Below the pieces are notes generated by a model, which was not told the origin of the DNA, did not search any database, and was given only the letters and a program-made list of their open reading frames with translations. Source: Microbacterium sp. APC 3901 (GTDB taxonomy: Bacteria > Actinomycetota > Actinomycetes > Actinomycetales > Microbacteriaceae). Taken from it: a stretch of 64,000 nt of DNA. The translations under genes were made by a program, and so were the position numbers. Below, piece by piece: positions 42,101-50,786 of the stretch (the first letter of the stretch is position 1; each line of letters begins with the position of its first letter). The stretch covers positions 124,001 through 188,000 of the forward strand of contig NZ_JASDCU010000006.1 in NCBI RefSeq assembly GCF_030407765.1, read 5' to 3'.

Positions 42101-44552
42101 CGGAGGTCTCGTCGAGACGCCAGTACAGAGTCGGCTCAGCCGCGTACACGGCTGCGCCGTATCCGTCGCTGGGCGGTGTGGCACCCTCGAGCGTGCGCCC
42201 TGAAGCCACATAGTGCGCCTGCACCTGTGTGCGAGACAGTGCCCCGCCGTAGATCGCGACCTCATCGATGGTGCCGTTGAAGAACTGCGAACCCGACCAG
42301 GTCGAGTCGCCGCCGATGCGCCAGTAGCCCGTGTAGGACTGCGCCGATGTCGTGTCGGAGCGCTGCGCGACCTTCACGCCGTCGATGTAGAGCTCCATGC
42401 CCTTGGTCGAGTCGAGCGAGGCGACGACGTGGTGCCACGTTCCGTCGTTGTACGCGGAAGACGAGCTGACGACACGTTCCGCGTTCGGGTAGACACCGAA
42501 GTTCACTCGGCCGCTCGGGTCCATGTAGACGTGACGGTCGTAGGACGAAGAGGTTCCCGTGGGGCTGTTGCCGAATCCGACGATCTTGCCGCCCTGGTTC
42601 GTGGTGGTCTTGAACCACGCTTCGATGGCGAACTTCTGCGGCCCCTCGACCGCGGTCTGCGTCGTCGCGAAGCCCGAGTTCGTACCGTTGAAGCTCGACG
42701 CGGGAACGGATGCCGGCGTCAGGGCGCCGTCGACGCTCCTGGTCACACCGTCGCGGACAGCGAGGTCGCTGGGACCGGCCCAGTCGATCGACGAGGCGCC
42801 CGAGTCGTTGAGCGGCCAGTAGTTGGTCGGGGCATCATCGAGCACGGTCGTCGAGTAGGCCGGCATGGCCCCCACTCCGTTGACCGTCGCGGTGATGATG
42901 TTGCTCCAGGCCACGTTGCCATGGGCGTCCTCAGCTCGGACGCGATAGGTGTGCGTGCTGCCCTGAACCAGACCCTTGTCGATGAACGAGAGTCCGGGGA
43001 GGCCCCAGTCAGCCGACTTCGACCGTGCCGTGGTGGTGTATATCGGCGACGCGTTGGCGCCGTCTCTGATCAGCTTGTACTCGAGGAACTCGTTGTCACG
43101 ATCCCAGTTCAGAGGCCAGCTGATGCGCATGGTCCCCTCGGCGATGGAGTTCGCAGACGGCACCCAGGTGCTGCTGCTCAAGCGTGGGCCGTCGTCGTTC
43201 GGAGCCTTCTCGGTCGTCGCGAAGCGGACGAGTCCCTGCTGGAGCTGGTTGTTCACCCGGGTGAACTCGCCGGCCATGACCACGTAGTCCGTGTTGCCCG
43301 TGACGTTCCACGGCCCCTGGTTCGCACCGCTCACCGAGCCCGTGTTGAACGTCGGGTACCAGTGCAGCAGCCGCGGGGCCGGGTTTCCGCCCCAGTCGTA
43401 GTAGCCGTATCCGAGGCCGTACGGGGTGGTGCGCTCGACCGAGTTCGAGAACGCGACTCCGCGGTAGAAGGTCCACGGCTCGCTCTGCGGGAAGCCGTCG
43501 ACCAGGCTGCCGCAGTAGTGGGAGTGTCCGGCGCCGTAGACGACGTCCGGAGTCGCGTACGCGCTGTAGGTGTCGCCGTGGCAGTCTTCGACCCAGGTCA
43601 GACCGCCGGTCGCCCAGTCGCTCTTGAAGATGCCCTCGAGGTTGCCGCCTGCGCCGAAGTGGTACCCGGTTCCGTACAGGTTGTCACCATCGGTCGAGAG
43701 CGACCAGATCGCGGCATCGGCGCCGCCGTTGCGGACGATTCCGTTGGCCGCGAAAGGCAGCAGCCCACCTGTCGTCGCATCGACCAGAGCCATGCCGTAG
43801 CCCGGGTTCGACGATCCGTTGACCGTGGTGAAGTGTCCGGCCAGCGCGACCTTGGTGCCGTCGCCCGAGACCACGACGTCGTTGCCGCGATTGTCGAGCT
43901 GCGGAGCCCACGGCAGCAGAGCGCCCGCCGAGCTCACGGCAGCCGCGCGAACGCGGTCGTTGCTGGCGACCCGGCCGAAGATGCCGGTGAAGTACACGGC
44001 GGAGTTGGTGGCGGTGATCCCGCGCACCGAGGCGTTCACGCTCGGCGCCCAGGATCCGACCAGCGTGCCCGCCGGGATGTTGAAGGCCGCCACGCGGTTG
44101 CGGGTGGAGCCGTTCACCGCGGTGAAGTCGCCGCCGATGTAGAGCCGCGTGCCGTCTGGGGATGCCGCGATCGACCGCACCTGACCGTTGACGTTGGGGG
44201 CGAACGACGTCATCGCACCTGTGCGGATGTCGTAGGCGATGACGTTGTTGCGGGCGACCTCGTTGACGCCGGCGGCCGCTCCCGCTGGCCGAGCCGTCGA
44301 GAACTGGCCGGCTGCGTAGACGGTGTTGCCGACGATGACCTGGTCCCAGACGATGCCGTTGACCTGAACGGTCGGCAGCGCGTCTGTCGTGACAGTCGAC
44401 GGCACGTTCGGCTCGACGGGCGCGGTGTCGGCGCTGGCGGCCGCCGGTGCGAGCACCAGACCGCTGGCGATCAACGCGCCGATGGCGAGCGTCGTACCGA
44501 ACCTCAGTCCGGATGCCTTTTTGTTCCCCAGAAAATTGCGCAGAACACCCAT
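39180..44552 (-). CDS. Giant secreted multidomain surface protein 1 (LamG/PKD)
   Basis: This 1790-residue protein has a signal peptide (residues 1 to about 40, ending AAASADTAP). Its order is: a beta-propeller-like region to about 455 with repeats such as LYIGGDFTAVNG; an Fn3-like domain (about 457-560); two LamG domains (about 574-784 and 800-1010) sharing EAWFKTTT and GTIDEVAIY; three PKD domains (about 1020-1275; YDWNWGDD); module A (about 1278-1494); a fourth PKD; and module B (about 1577-1790). No LPxTG motif or C-terminal membrane helix is seen, so it is released or held by carbohydrate binding. The ATG at 44552 has GGGGAG upstream. It sits in the polysaccharide locus and probably binds the polymer or another surface. 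Confidence 0.9.
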   Translation of the reverse strand: MGVLRNFLGNKKASGLRFGTTLAIGALIASGLVLAPAAASADTAPVEPNVPSTVTTDALPTVQVNGIVWDQVIVGNTVYAAGQFSTARPAGAAAGVNEVARNNVIAYDIRTGAMTSFAPNVNGQVRSIAASPDGTRLYIGGDFTAVNGSTRNRVAAFNIPAGTLVGSWAPSVNASVRGITATNSAVYFTGIFGRVASNDRVRAAAVSSAGALLPWAPQLDNRGNDVVVSGDGTKVALAGHFTTVNGSSNPGYGMALVDATTGGLLPFAANGIVRNGGADAAIWSLSTDGDNLYGTGYHFGAGGNLEGIFKSDWATGGLTWVEDCHGDTYSAYATPDVVYGAGHSHYCGSLVDGFPQSEPWTFYRGVAFSNSVERTTPYGLGYGYYDWGGNPAPRLLHWYPTFNTGSVSGANQGPWNVTGNTDYVVMAGEFTRVNNQLQQGLVRFATTEKAPNDDGPRLSSSTWVPSANSIAEGTMRISWPLNWDRDNEFLEYKLIRDGANASPIYTTTARSKSADWGLPGLSFIDKGLVQGSTHTYRVRAEDAHGNVAWSNIITATVNGVGAMPAYSTTVLDDAPTNYWPLNDSGASSIDWAGPSDLAVRDGVTRSVDGALTPASVPASSFNGTNSGFATTQTAVEGPQKFAIEAWFKTTTNQGGKIVGFGNSPTGTSSSYDRHVYMDPSGRVNFGVYPNAERVVSSSSAYNDGTWHHVVASLDSTKGMELYIDGVKVAQRSDTTSAQSYTGYWRIGGDSTWSGSQFFNGTIDEVAIYGGALSRTQVQAHYVASGRTLEGATPPSDGYGAAVYAAEPTLYWRLDETSGTVAADASGSSQRGSYFGAHTKVAAGALDGVTSGSTTFEGGQLISQKSFVNPVVYSTEAWFKTTTSSGGKIIGFGNSATGNSSSYDRHVYMTDAGRLVFGAYTGQTVTVTSDDSYNNGQWHHVVATQGPAGMRLYVDGALVGQNPNTSAQSYSGYWHVGGDVTWGPGGNEFAGTIDEVAVYSSVLSPAAVADHYSLGSEGAPANKLPSADFTSQVSKLKVDVDGSASTDEDGTIASYDWNWGDDSAHGVGATATHTYAEAGTYEVTLTVTDDRAGTAQKTASVVTVANVPPTAAFTSSVTPLKVAVDAATSVDPDGTIASYDWNWGDDTAHGSGATANHTYAEAGTYTVTLTLTDNDGATTTKTESVVVPPIPANVAPTAAFTSTANGLGVSVDGSGSADADGTIVSHDWNWGDDTAAGSGATASHTYAEAGTYTVTLVVTDDDGATGTVSHDVTVEAPAGPSVLATDSFERTAASGLGTSDLGGAWSLANSASYFAVDGTGVFRLTSGGSLRTAYLPGVSSASTEVTVDMTFATVPVGGSVQSQALARRIGAADYRARVTVAANGSVSLQVLRSGTTLATQNLTGLTVTPGTTLTLRVEASGTNPTTIRAKAWKAGTAEPAGWQVSTTDATAALQAAGQVGLAAYAGSGVSNVPYLVRFDNLVAKTPGTVVPAPNVNPVASFTSSADALALSVDGSGSTDSDGSVTSWEWDFGDGEVGTGATAAHTYAAAGTYTVALKVTDDRGGVHTVTNSVTVTAPQPPDPTQPLVLDEFDRTGANGWGSAATGGAWSYSTTSVSAYSVDGAAAKIAVGAGSTRAAYLTTVSTAAADLTSTMTVSQLPVGGSVFTSFIARRVGGEDYRARAVVAANGSVQLQVQRTATTLTAANIAGLTVAAGEELRVRVQAFGTNPTTIRAKVWKTGTTEPAAWQVSTTDTTAALQAPGHVGVATYLGSGTTNVPYTVSFGTIKVVPVP

Positions 44553-44560
44553 GTGCTCGC

Positions 44561-44605
44561 TCCCCAAATTATGCGCACCCCGAAAAGTGCTCCCCAGTAC
44601 CCCAG
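44561..44605 (-). promoter_or_regulatory. CTGGGGA repeat cluster upstream of surface protein 1
   Basis: On the minus strand TATCTGGGGTA and ACTGGGGAGCA are eight bases apart (44599-44605 and 44591-44597), followed by TTGGGGAGC (44561-44567). The last copy also serves as the ribosome-binding site. Another CTGGGGAAC lies within the first codons at 44525-44531. Confidence 0.6.
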
Positions 44606-44736
44606 ATACTGCACCCGCCCGTCCTCGCGAACCCCTTCACGCAAGACGGCTGAGTGTGCAGCGATCGCTAGAATACCGGAATGTATGTACGCCGTCTATA
44701 GCGACCTCAGATCTTTCTGATAGTGGGCACAGCAAA

Positions 44737-44769
44737 GATCCGCGGGGCGTCGGTGACGCCCCGCGGATC
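44737..44769. terminator. Terminator after surface protein 2
   Basis: GATCCGCGGGGCGTC and GACGCCCCGCGGATC form a perfect 15-bp stem with loop GGT, 28 bases beyond the end of the second giant gene. Confidence 0.8.
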
Positions 44770-44796
44770 CGGGTTCTGTGATTCGGTGGTGTCGGG

Positions 44797-47700
44797 TCAG
44801 AGGACCGGAACGGCCCTGATGCTGCCGAGCGACACGGTATAGGGCACGTTGGTCGTGCCCGACCCGAGGTACGCGGCGACGCCGACATGGCCAGGAGCCT
44901 GCAGTGCTGCTGTCGTATCCGTCGTGCTCACCTGCCAGGCGGCGGGTTCGGTCGTGCCGGTCTTCCACACCTTCGCGCGGATCGTCGTCGGATTCGTCCC
45001 GAACGCCTGCACCCGCACCTGCAGCTCTTCCCCGGCCGCGAGCGTGAGACCCGGGACGTTCACCGCGGTCAGCGTCGTCGCCGTACGCTGCACCTGCAAC
45101 TGCACCGACCCGTTCGCCGCGACCACCACCCGAGCCCGATAGTCCTCACCACCCACCCGACGAGGCATGAACGACGTGAAGACACTGCCGCCGACGGGCA
45201 GCTGGCTCACGGTCATCGTCGAGGTGAGATCAGTGGACTCGGATGAGATCGCTGCAAGATAGGCAGCGCGGGTCGACCCTGCTCCGACGGCGATCTTCGC
45301 CGCAGCACCGTCGACCGAGTATGCCGACAGCGACGTGGTCGAGTACGACCACGCACCACCGGTCGCGGCAGAGCCCCAGCCGTTCGCGCCCGTCCGGTCG
45401 AACTCATCCACCACGAGCGGAAGAACGGGCTCCGGCTCGGGAGCGGTGACGGTGACGGTGTTCGTGATGGTGTGAGCGCCCGCACGGTCGTCGGTGACCT
45501 TCAGTGCGACCGTGTAGGTTCCGGCCGCCGCGTAGGTGTGCGCCGCCGTCGCACCGGTGCCGACCTCGCCGTCGCCGAAGTCCCACTCCCACGAGGTGAC
45601 CGAGCCGTCGGAGTCCGTGGACCCCGACCCGTCCACACTCAGAGCGAGAGCGTTCGCCGACGAGGTGAACGACGCCACCGGGTTCACGTTGGGTGGCGGC
45701 ACGACCGTGCCGGGGATCTTCGCGACCAGGTTGTCGAACCGCACCAGATACGGCACGTTCGACACACCCGAACCCGCATAAGCGGCCAGCCCCACCTGTC
45801 CGGGAGCCTGCAGCGCCGCCGTCGCATCCGTCGTGTTCAGCTGCCAATCCGTCGGCTCCGCCGTGCCTGCCTTCCACGCCTTCGCACGGATCGTCGTCGG
45901 GTTCGTCCCCGACGCCTCCACCCGCAGCGTCAGCGTGGTTCCCGGCGTGACCGTCACGCCCGAGAGGTTCTGCGTCGCCAGCGTCGTGCCGCTGCGCAGC
46001 ACCTGCAGACTCACCGCACCACTGGCCGCGACCGTGACACGAGCGCGGTAGTCATCCGCGCCGATCCGGCGAGCCAGCGCCTGCGCCCACACGCTTCCAC
46101 CCACCGGCACCGTCGCGAACGTCGCATCCACGGTCACCTCGGTCGACGCCGACGACACTCCCGGCAGATACGCCGTGCGCAAGGCGCCACCCGACGTCAA
46201 CCGGAACACTCCGGTCCCGTCCGCCGCGTAGTTCGACGCGGAGTTGGCCAGCGACCATGCTCCTCCCGTCGTGGCGGTACCGAGTCCGCTCGCGAGGGTC
46301 CGGTCGAACACGTCGGACGCCAGGATTCCGTCGCCCACCGAGATCGCCACGGACTCCGTCTTGGTCGTCGTCGCGCCGTCACTGTCTGTCACGGTCAGCG
46401 TCACCGGGTATGTACCCGCCGCCGCGTATGTATGAGACGCCGTCGCACCCGTACCGTGCGCGCTGTCGTCGCCCCAGCTCCAGTCGTACGACGCGATCGT
46501 CCCGTCCGAGTCAGAGGACGTCGATCCGTCGACATCGATCTTCAGCGGTGACAGCGCCGAGGTGAAGGCCGCTGTCGGGGCGACGTTCGCGACGACGACG
46601 ACGGACACGGTCTTCTCCGCCGCACCCGCCCTGTCATCCGTGACCGTCAGCGTCACCGAGTACGTCCCGGCCTCAGCGTAGGTGTGGGACGCAGTCGCTC
46701 CGGAACCGTGCGCGCTTCCATCGCCCCAGTTCCAGTCGTACGACACGATCGAGCCGTCGGGGTCCGCGGATGCGGACCCGTCGACGTCGACCTTCAGCTT
46801 CGACGCCTGCGAGGCGAAGCTGGCGGAAGGCAGCTTGTTGACCGTGACACCGTCGCGACCGAGGCTGTAGTGATCGGTCACCGTCGCCGCAGGCAGGACC
46901 GAGGGGTAGACCGCGACCTCGTCGATGGTGCCGAGGAAGGTATTGCCGCCCGGCCCCCACGAGACGTCGCCTCCCACGTGCCAGTAGCCCGTGTAGTTGC
47001 CCGACACCCTGTTGGTGTTCTCACCGACGAGTGCCCCGTCGACGTACAGCCGCATGCCGGAAGAGCCCTGCGTCGCCACGACGTGGTGCCACTGTCCGTT
47101 GTTGTAGGCGTCGCTCGAGGTCAGGCGCACCTGCCCCCCGTTGGTCGCCCCGAAGACGAGCTGCCCGGCGCTGGTCATGTAGACGTGGCGGTCGTAGCTC
47201 GACGAGTTGCCCGTCGCACTGTTTCCGAAGCCGATGATCTTCCCGCCCGACGTGGAGGTCGTCTTGAACCAGGCCTCCGTCGAATACACCACGGGGTTCA
47301 CGAACGCCGTCCGACTGATCGCCTGGCCTCCGCTGAAGGTGACCGACGAGTCGGCGACACCCTGGAGCGCGCCCGCCTGCCCCTTGGTGTTCGCGCCGAC
47401 ATACGTGCCGCGCTGCCCCGCTCCCGAGGCGTCCTGGACCACGGTTCCCGTGGTTTCGGCGAGACGCCAGTACAGCGTCGGATCGGACTTCACGACCGTC
47501 GAACCGTACGCGTCGGCGGGAGGGCTCTGCACACCGACGGTGCGTCCGGCTGCTGTGAAGTGCCGCGACACCTGAGCAGCCGTGAGCGGAGCACCGTAGA
47601 TGGCCACCTCATCGATGGTTCCCGAGAAGTACTGGGCGCCCGTCCACGTGGCGTCGCCTCCGACGCGCCAGAAGCCGCTGTAGAGCTGAGCCGAATACGA

Positions 47701-49905
47701 GTCGGTACGCTGACCGACCCGCAGTCCGTCGACGTAGAAGGTCATTCCGGCGATGGGATCCATCGTCGCGACCACGTGGTGCCACCCGCCGTCGTTGTAG
47801 GAGTTCGCGGACGTGAGAACACGGCGCTCGGCCGGGTAGATGCCGAAGTTCAGGCGACCGCTCGCGTCCATGTAGATGGCGCGATCGCTCGACGTCGATG
47901 TGCCGCTCGACCGGTTGCCGAACCCGAGGATTCGCCCGCCCGCCGTCGTCGTGGTCTTGAACCATGCTTCAGCAGAGAACGACTGCGGTCCTGTCACCGC
48001 CGTCTCGGTCGAGGCATAGCCCGAGGTGGTGCCGTTGAATCGAGAGGCGGGGATCGTCGAGGTCGCGAGCGCACCGTCGACCCCGCGCGTCACACCGGAG
48101 CGGACCGCGAGATTGTTCGATCCCGCCCAGTCGGACGACGATGAACCCGCGTCGTTGAGCGGCCAATAGTGCACCGGCCGGTCAGCGAGAACCGCCTGCG
48201 AGTATGACGACGCCCCGAGGGTCCCGGACGTGCCGGCCGTCGCCGTGACGATCGTGCTCCAGGCCACGTTGCCCTTGGCATCCTCCGCCCGCACACGGTA
48301 GGTGTGAGTGCTCCCAGGGTCCACGCCGGAGTCGACGAAGGCCATGCCGGGAAGACCCCAGTCGGCGGGCTTCGAACGCGCGTTGGTCGTGTGGATCGGA
48401 GAGCCGTTGACCCCGTCGCGGATCACCTTGTACTCGAGGTACTCGTTGTCGCGGTCCCAGTTCAGCGGCCAGGTCACGCGCACGGCTCCGGAGGCGACCG
48501 CGGTGGCTGTCGGCACCCAGGTGCTGCCGCTCAGCCTCGGCCCATCGGTGTTCGGAGCCTTCTCCGTCGTCGCGAAGCGCACGAGCCCCTGTTGGATCTG
48601 GTTGTTCACGCGGGTGAACTCGCCGGCCATCACGACGTAGTCGGAGTTGCCGGTGACGCTCCAGGCAGCCTGAGACGCTCCACTCACCGTTCCGGTGTCG
48701 AAAGTCGGGTACCAGTGGAGCATGCGCGGAGCGGGGTTGCCCGCCCAGTTCGCGTAGCCGAGTGCGAGGCCGTTGGGAGTCGTCCGCGCGACGGCGTTCT
48801 CGAAGGCGATCCCCCGATAGTGGGTCCACGGGTCACTCTGCGGGAAGCCACCGACGACGCTCTCGCAGTAGTGCGCGTGCCCCGCGCCGTACACGGTGTC
48901 GGGCGTGGCGTACGCACTGTAGGTGTCGCCGTGGCAGTCCTCGACCCAGGTCACACCTCCGGTCGCCCAGTCGCTCTTGAAGATGCCCTCGAGGTTGCCA
49001 CCCCCGCCGAACGTGTACCCGGTTCCATAGAGGCTGGTGCCGTCGGAGGTCAGCGACCAGATCGCGCTGTCCTCGCCCGCGTTCCTGACGATGCCGTTGG
49101 CCGCGAAGGGCAGCAGGCCGCCGTTGGTCGCGTCGACCAACGCCATGCCGTATCCGGGGTTGGATGACCCGTTGACGGTGGTGAAGTGTCCGCCGAGTGC
49201 GACCTTCTGCTCGTCCGCGGAGACGATGATGTCGTTGCCGCGGTTGTCGAGCACAGGAGCCCAGGGCAGCAGTTCCCCTGCCGACGACACTGCCGCTGCG
49301 CGACTGCGATCGTTGCTCGCGACGCGCCCGAAGTTGCCGGTGAAATATACCGTCGTGTTCGTCGCGATGATGCCTCGCACGGACGCGTTCACACTCGGCG
49401 CCCACGCGCTCACGAGGTTGCCGGCCGGCAGGTCGAACGCGGCGACCCGGTTGCGGGGCTGCCCGTCGACGGTCGTGAAGTCGCCTCCGATATAGAGGCG
49501 CGTGCCATCCGGCGACGCAGCGATCGAGTTGATCTGGCCGTTCACGTCGGGCGCGAACGGAAGCAGCGCCCCCGTCGCCAGATCGTATGCCAGGACATTG
49601 TTGCGAGGCACCTCTTGGGTGCCGGCTGCGGCACCCGCCGGACGAGCGGTCGTGAACGTCCCGGCCGCGAAGACCGCGTCGCCGACGATCACCTGATCCC
49701 ACGCCGCGCCGTTGATCTGCACGGTCGGCAGAGCATCGGTCGTCACGGTCTTCGGTGTGCTCGTGTCGACCGGCGCCGTGTCAGCGGTGGCCGCAGATGG
49801 CGCGAGTACGAGCCCTCCCAACACCACCGCCCCCGCGGTCGCCATGACGAGAACCGCCCGGCCCACAGCACGCGAGCGCGCAAGAATCCCCAGTTGTAGA
49901 GCCAT
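44797..49905 (-). CDS. Giant secreted multidomain surface protein 2 (LamG/PKD)
   Basis: This 1702-residue paralogue of surface protein 1 has the same order: signal peptide (VMATAGAVVLGGLVLAPSAA), propeller-like repeats, Fn3-like domain, two LamG domains (about 570-1010), PKD domains (about 1030-1185), module A (about 1187-1408), PKD, and module B (about 1490-1702). It has two PKD repeats before module A, where protein 1 has three. Sequence identity is high over the whole length, especially in modules A and B. The ATG at 49905 follows TTGGGGAATGAATT. The function is probably adhesion or polysaccharide binding outside the cell. Confidence 0.9.
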   Translation of the reverse strand: MALQLGILARSRAVGRAVLVMATAGAVVLGGLVLAPSAATADTAPVDTSTPKTVTTDALPTVQINGAAWDQVIVGDAVFAAGTFTTARPAGAAAGTQEVPRNNVLAYDLATGALLPFAPDVNGQINSIAASPDGTRLYIGGDFTTVDGQPRNRVAAFDLPAGNLVSAWAPSVNASVRGIIATNTTVYFTGNFGRVASNDRSRAAAVSSAGELLPWAPVLDNRGNDIIVSADEQKVALGGHFTTVNGSSNPGYGMALVDATNGGLLPFAANGIVRNAGEDSAIWSLTSDGTSLYGTGYTFGGGGNLEGIFKSDWATGGVTWVEDCHGDTYSAYATPDTVYGAGHAHYCESVVGGFPQSDPWTHYRGIAFENAVARTTPNGLALGYANWAGNPAPRMLHWYPTFDTGTVSGASQAAWSVTGNSDYVVMAGEFTRVNNQIQQGLVRFATTEKAPNTDGPRLSGSTWVPTATAVASGAVRVTWPLNWDRDNEYLEYKVIRDGVNGSPIHTTNARSKPADWGLPGMAFVDSGVDPGSTHTYRVRAEDAKGNVAWSTIVTATAGTSGTLGASSYSQAVLADRPVHYWPLNDAGSSSSDWAGSNNLAVRSGVTRGVDGALATSTIPASRFNGTTSGYASTETAVTGPQSFSAEAWFKTTTTAGGRILGFGNRSSGTSTSSDRAIYMDASGRLNFGIYPAERRVLTSANSYNDGGWHHVVATMDPIAGMTFYVDGLRVGQRTDSYSAQLYSGFWRVGGDATWTGAQYFSGTIDEVAIYGAPLTAAQVSRHFTAAGRTVGVQSPPADAYGSTVVKSDPTLYWRLAETTGTVVQDASGAGQRGTYVGANTKGQAGALQGVADSSVTFSGGQAISRTAFVNPVVYSTEAWFKTTSTSGGKIIGFGNSATGNSSSYDRHVYMTSAGQLVFGATNGGQVRLTSSDAYNNGQWHHVVATQGSSGMRLYVDGALVGENTNRVSGNYTGYWHVGGDVSWGPGGNTFLGTIDEVAVYPSVLPAATVTDHYSLGRDGVTVNKLPSASFASQASKLKVDVDGSASADPDGSIVSYDWNWGDGSAHGSGATASHTYAEAGTYSVTLTVTDDRAGAAEKTVSVVVVANVAPTAAFTSALSPLKIDVDGSTSSDSDGTIASYDWSWGDDSAHGTGATASHTYAAAGTYPVTLTVTDSDGATTTKTESVAISVGDGILASDVFDRTLASGLGTATTGGAWSLANSASNYAADGTGVFRLTSGGALRTAYLPGVSSASTEVTVDATFATVPVGGSVWAQALARRIGADDYRARVTVAASGAVSLQVLRSGTTLATQNLSGVTVTPGTTLTLRVEASGTNPTTIRAKAWKAGTAEPTDWQLNTTDATAALQAPGQVGLAAYAGSGVSNVPYLVRFDNLVAKIPGTVVPPPNVNPVASFTSSANALALSVDGSGSTDSDGSVTSWEWDFGDGEVGTGATAAHTYAAAGTYTVALKVTDDRAGAHTITNTVTVTAPEPEPVLPLVVDEFDRTGANGWGSAATGGAWSYSTTSLSAYSVDGAAAKIAVGAGSTRAAYLAAISSESTDLTSTMTVSQLPVGGSVFTSFMPRRVGGEDYRARVVVAANGSVQLQVQRTATTLTAVNVPGLTLAAGEELQVRVQAFGTNPTTIRAKVWKTGTTEPAAWQVSTTDTTAALQAPGHVGVAAYLGSGTTNVPYTVSLGSIRAVPVL

Positions 49906-49912
49906 AATTCAT

Positions 49913-49965
49913 TCCCCAATGAATTGACACGTCCGGTGAAGGACGAGATCCCCAGATAACCCCAG
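49913..49965 (-). promoter_or_regulatory. CTGGGGA repeat cluster upstream of surface protein 2
   Basis: On the minus strand CTGGGGTTAT (49956-49965) and TATCTGGGGAT (49948-49958) are 10 bases apart, followed by TTGGGGAA (49912-49919) just before the ATG. One more CTGGGGATT lies in the first codons (49887-49893), as in surface protein 1. Confidence 0.6.
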
Positions 49966-49979
49966 TTACCGCTAACTGG
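49962..49979. other. Inverted repeat at the end of the 201-aa gene
   Basis: CCAGTTA and TAACTGG are a perfect 7-bp inverted repeat with a 4-base spacer. It spans the stop codon of the upstream gene and touches the first CTGGGGT element. It could be a weak terminator, an attenuator or a protein site. Confidence 0.45.
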
Positions 49980-50577
49980 CGGGTGCCGCACCCCTGAACG
50001 CGACATAAGGCTCGCCAGTCAACAGGTCAACTGTAACGCCTACATCGCTCCGCACGTCAACCGGGATCGAGAAGGAGTACTCGCCCTCGGCGCTTTCGCC
50101 CGCCGCAAGCGTCGCCGGAAGACCGCTCGCCACGGTGTCACCCAGCGGAGGAGCGGGGTTCTGATCGGCCCCGGACGCGAGATTGACCGTCGCTCCTCCG
50201 AGGTCGAGCGGGGCGTCGGTCGAGTTGGTCACCCGAACCACGACCTTCAGCGCAGGTCCGGCGAGATCGCCGGGCTGCTCGCTCGAGGACTCGAACGGCG
50301 TCATGGAGACGACCTCCGCCGTCACTCCCTCGACCACGGTGGCCACGTCGTCGATGTCGACCTCGATCGGCTCGGACTCCGACGGCTCGACGTCGGTGGA
50401 CCCGGGAGTGGGCGTGGGGAAGACACTGGGGGTCGGCGGCACCGAGGTCGATGCCAGGGGTTCCGGCTCGCCGCTCGGCTGGGCACCCTGTGCGGCCAGG
50501 AACCAGATGACTCCGGCCACGACGACCACCAGAACCGCCCCCACCGCGATGAGAATCGTCTTGCTCGTTCGAGTCAT
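49972..50577 (-). CDS. Membrane-anchored lipoprotein-like/DUF4352-type protein
   Basis: This 201-residue protein has an N-terminal membrane helix (TILIAVGAVLVVVVAGVIWF), a Pro/Ser/Thr-rich linker and a C-terminal beta-sandwich. The sandwich contains LKVVVRVTNSTDAPLDLGGA and AAGESAEGEYSFSIPVDVRS, a pattern seen in DUF4352-like extracellular domains. GGGAGAGGG precedes the ATG. It lies 66 bp upstream of surface protein 2 on the same strand and may be cotranscribed with it. The function is unknown; a surface or wall-binding role fits the context. Confidence 0.78.
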   Translation of the reverse strand: MTRTSKTILIAVGAVLVVVVAGVIWFLAAQGAQPSGEPEPLASTSVPPTPSVFPTPTPGSTDVEPSESEPIEVDIDDVATVVEGVTAEVVSMTPFESSSEQPGDLAGPALKVVVRVTNSTDAPLDLGGATVNLASGADQNPAPPLGDTVASGLPATLAAGESAEGEYSFSIPVDVRSDVGVTVDLLTGEPYVAFRGAAPAS

Positions 50578-50786
50578 GGGTCCCTCTCCCCTGTGCCTCG
50601 ACGTCTGTGCGATCTCGGCATCGGGTGAACTTTACCGCTTGCGAGGCGAACGGTCGATGCGTCGGCTAAAGTCGGTGCAACCGCGTCACGGGCGCGGATC
50701 GGCCTTGGGGAGGTCGAACCGACCGACGCTCAGCGCGGCCGCACAGGCGAGTCCGCCATCCCCGTTCCGTCACGACCGGAGGATTC

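Larger units (their letters stand above)
39155..49905 (-). repeat. Tandem duplication of a 5-kb surface-protein gene unit
   Basis: Two long, closely related units lie head to tail: about 39155-44552 and about 44770-49905. Each holds a giant secreted protein gene, and its downstream flank begins with the same terminator stem (GATCCGCGGG) and the shared string TCTGTGATTCGGTGGTG or a close variant. The copies differ by one PKD repeat and many point changes, so the duplication is not recent. Confidence 0.85.

Noticed and set aside
40000-46900. Possible tandem DNA repeats or CRISPR-like array
   Set aside because: The periodic sequence is the coding sequence of PKD and LamG domain repeats in frame; there are no short identical repeats with unique spacers.
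42213-48144. Long plus-strand open frames opposite the giant surface protein genes
   Set aside because: Same GC artefact; sequence is Arg/Val/Asp-rich without motifs, while the minus strand encodes signal peptides and known domains.
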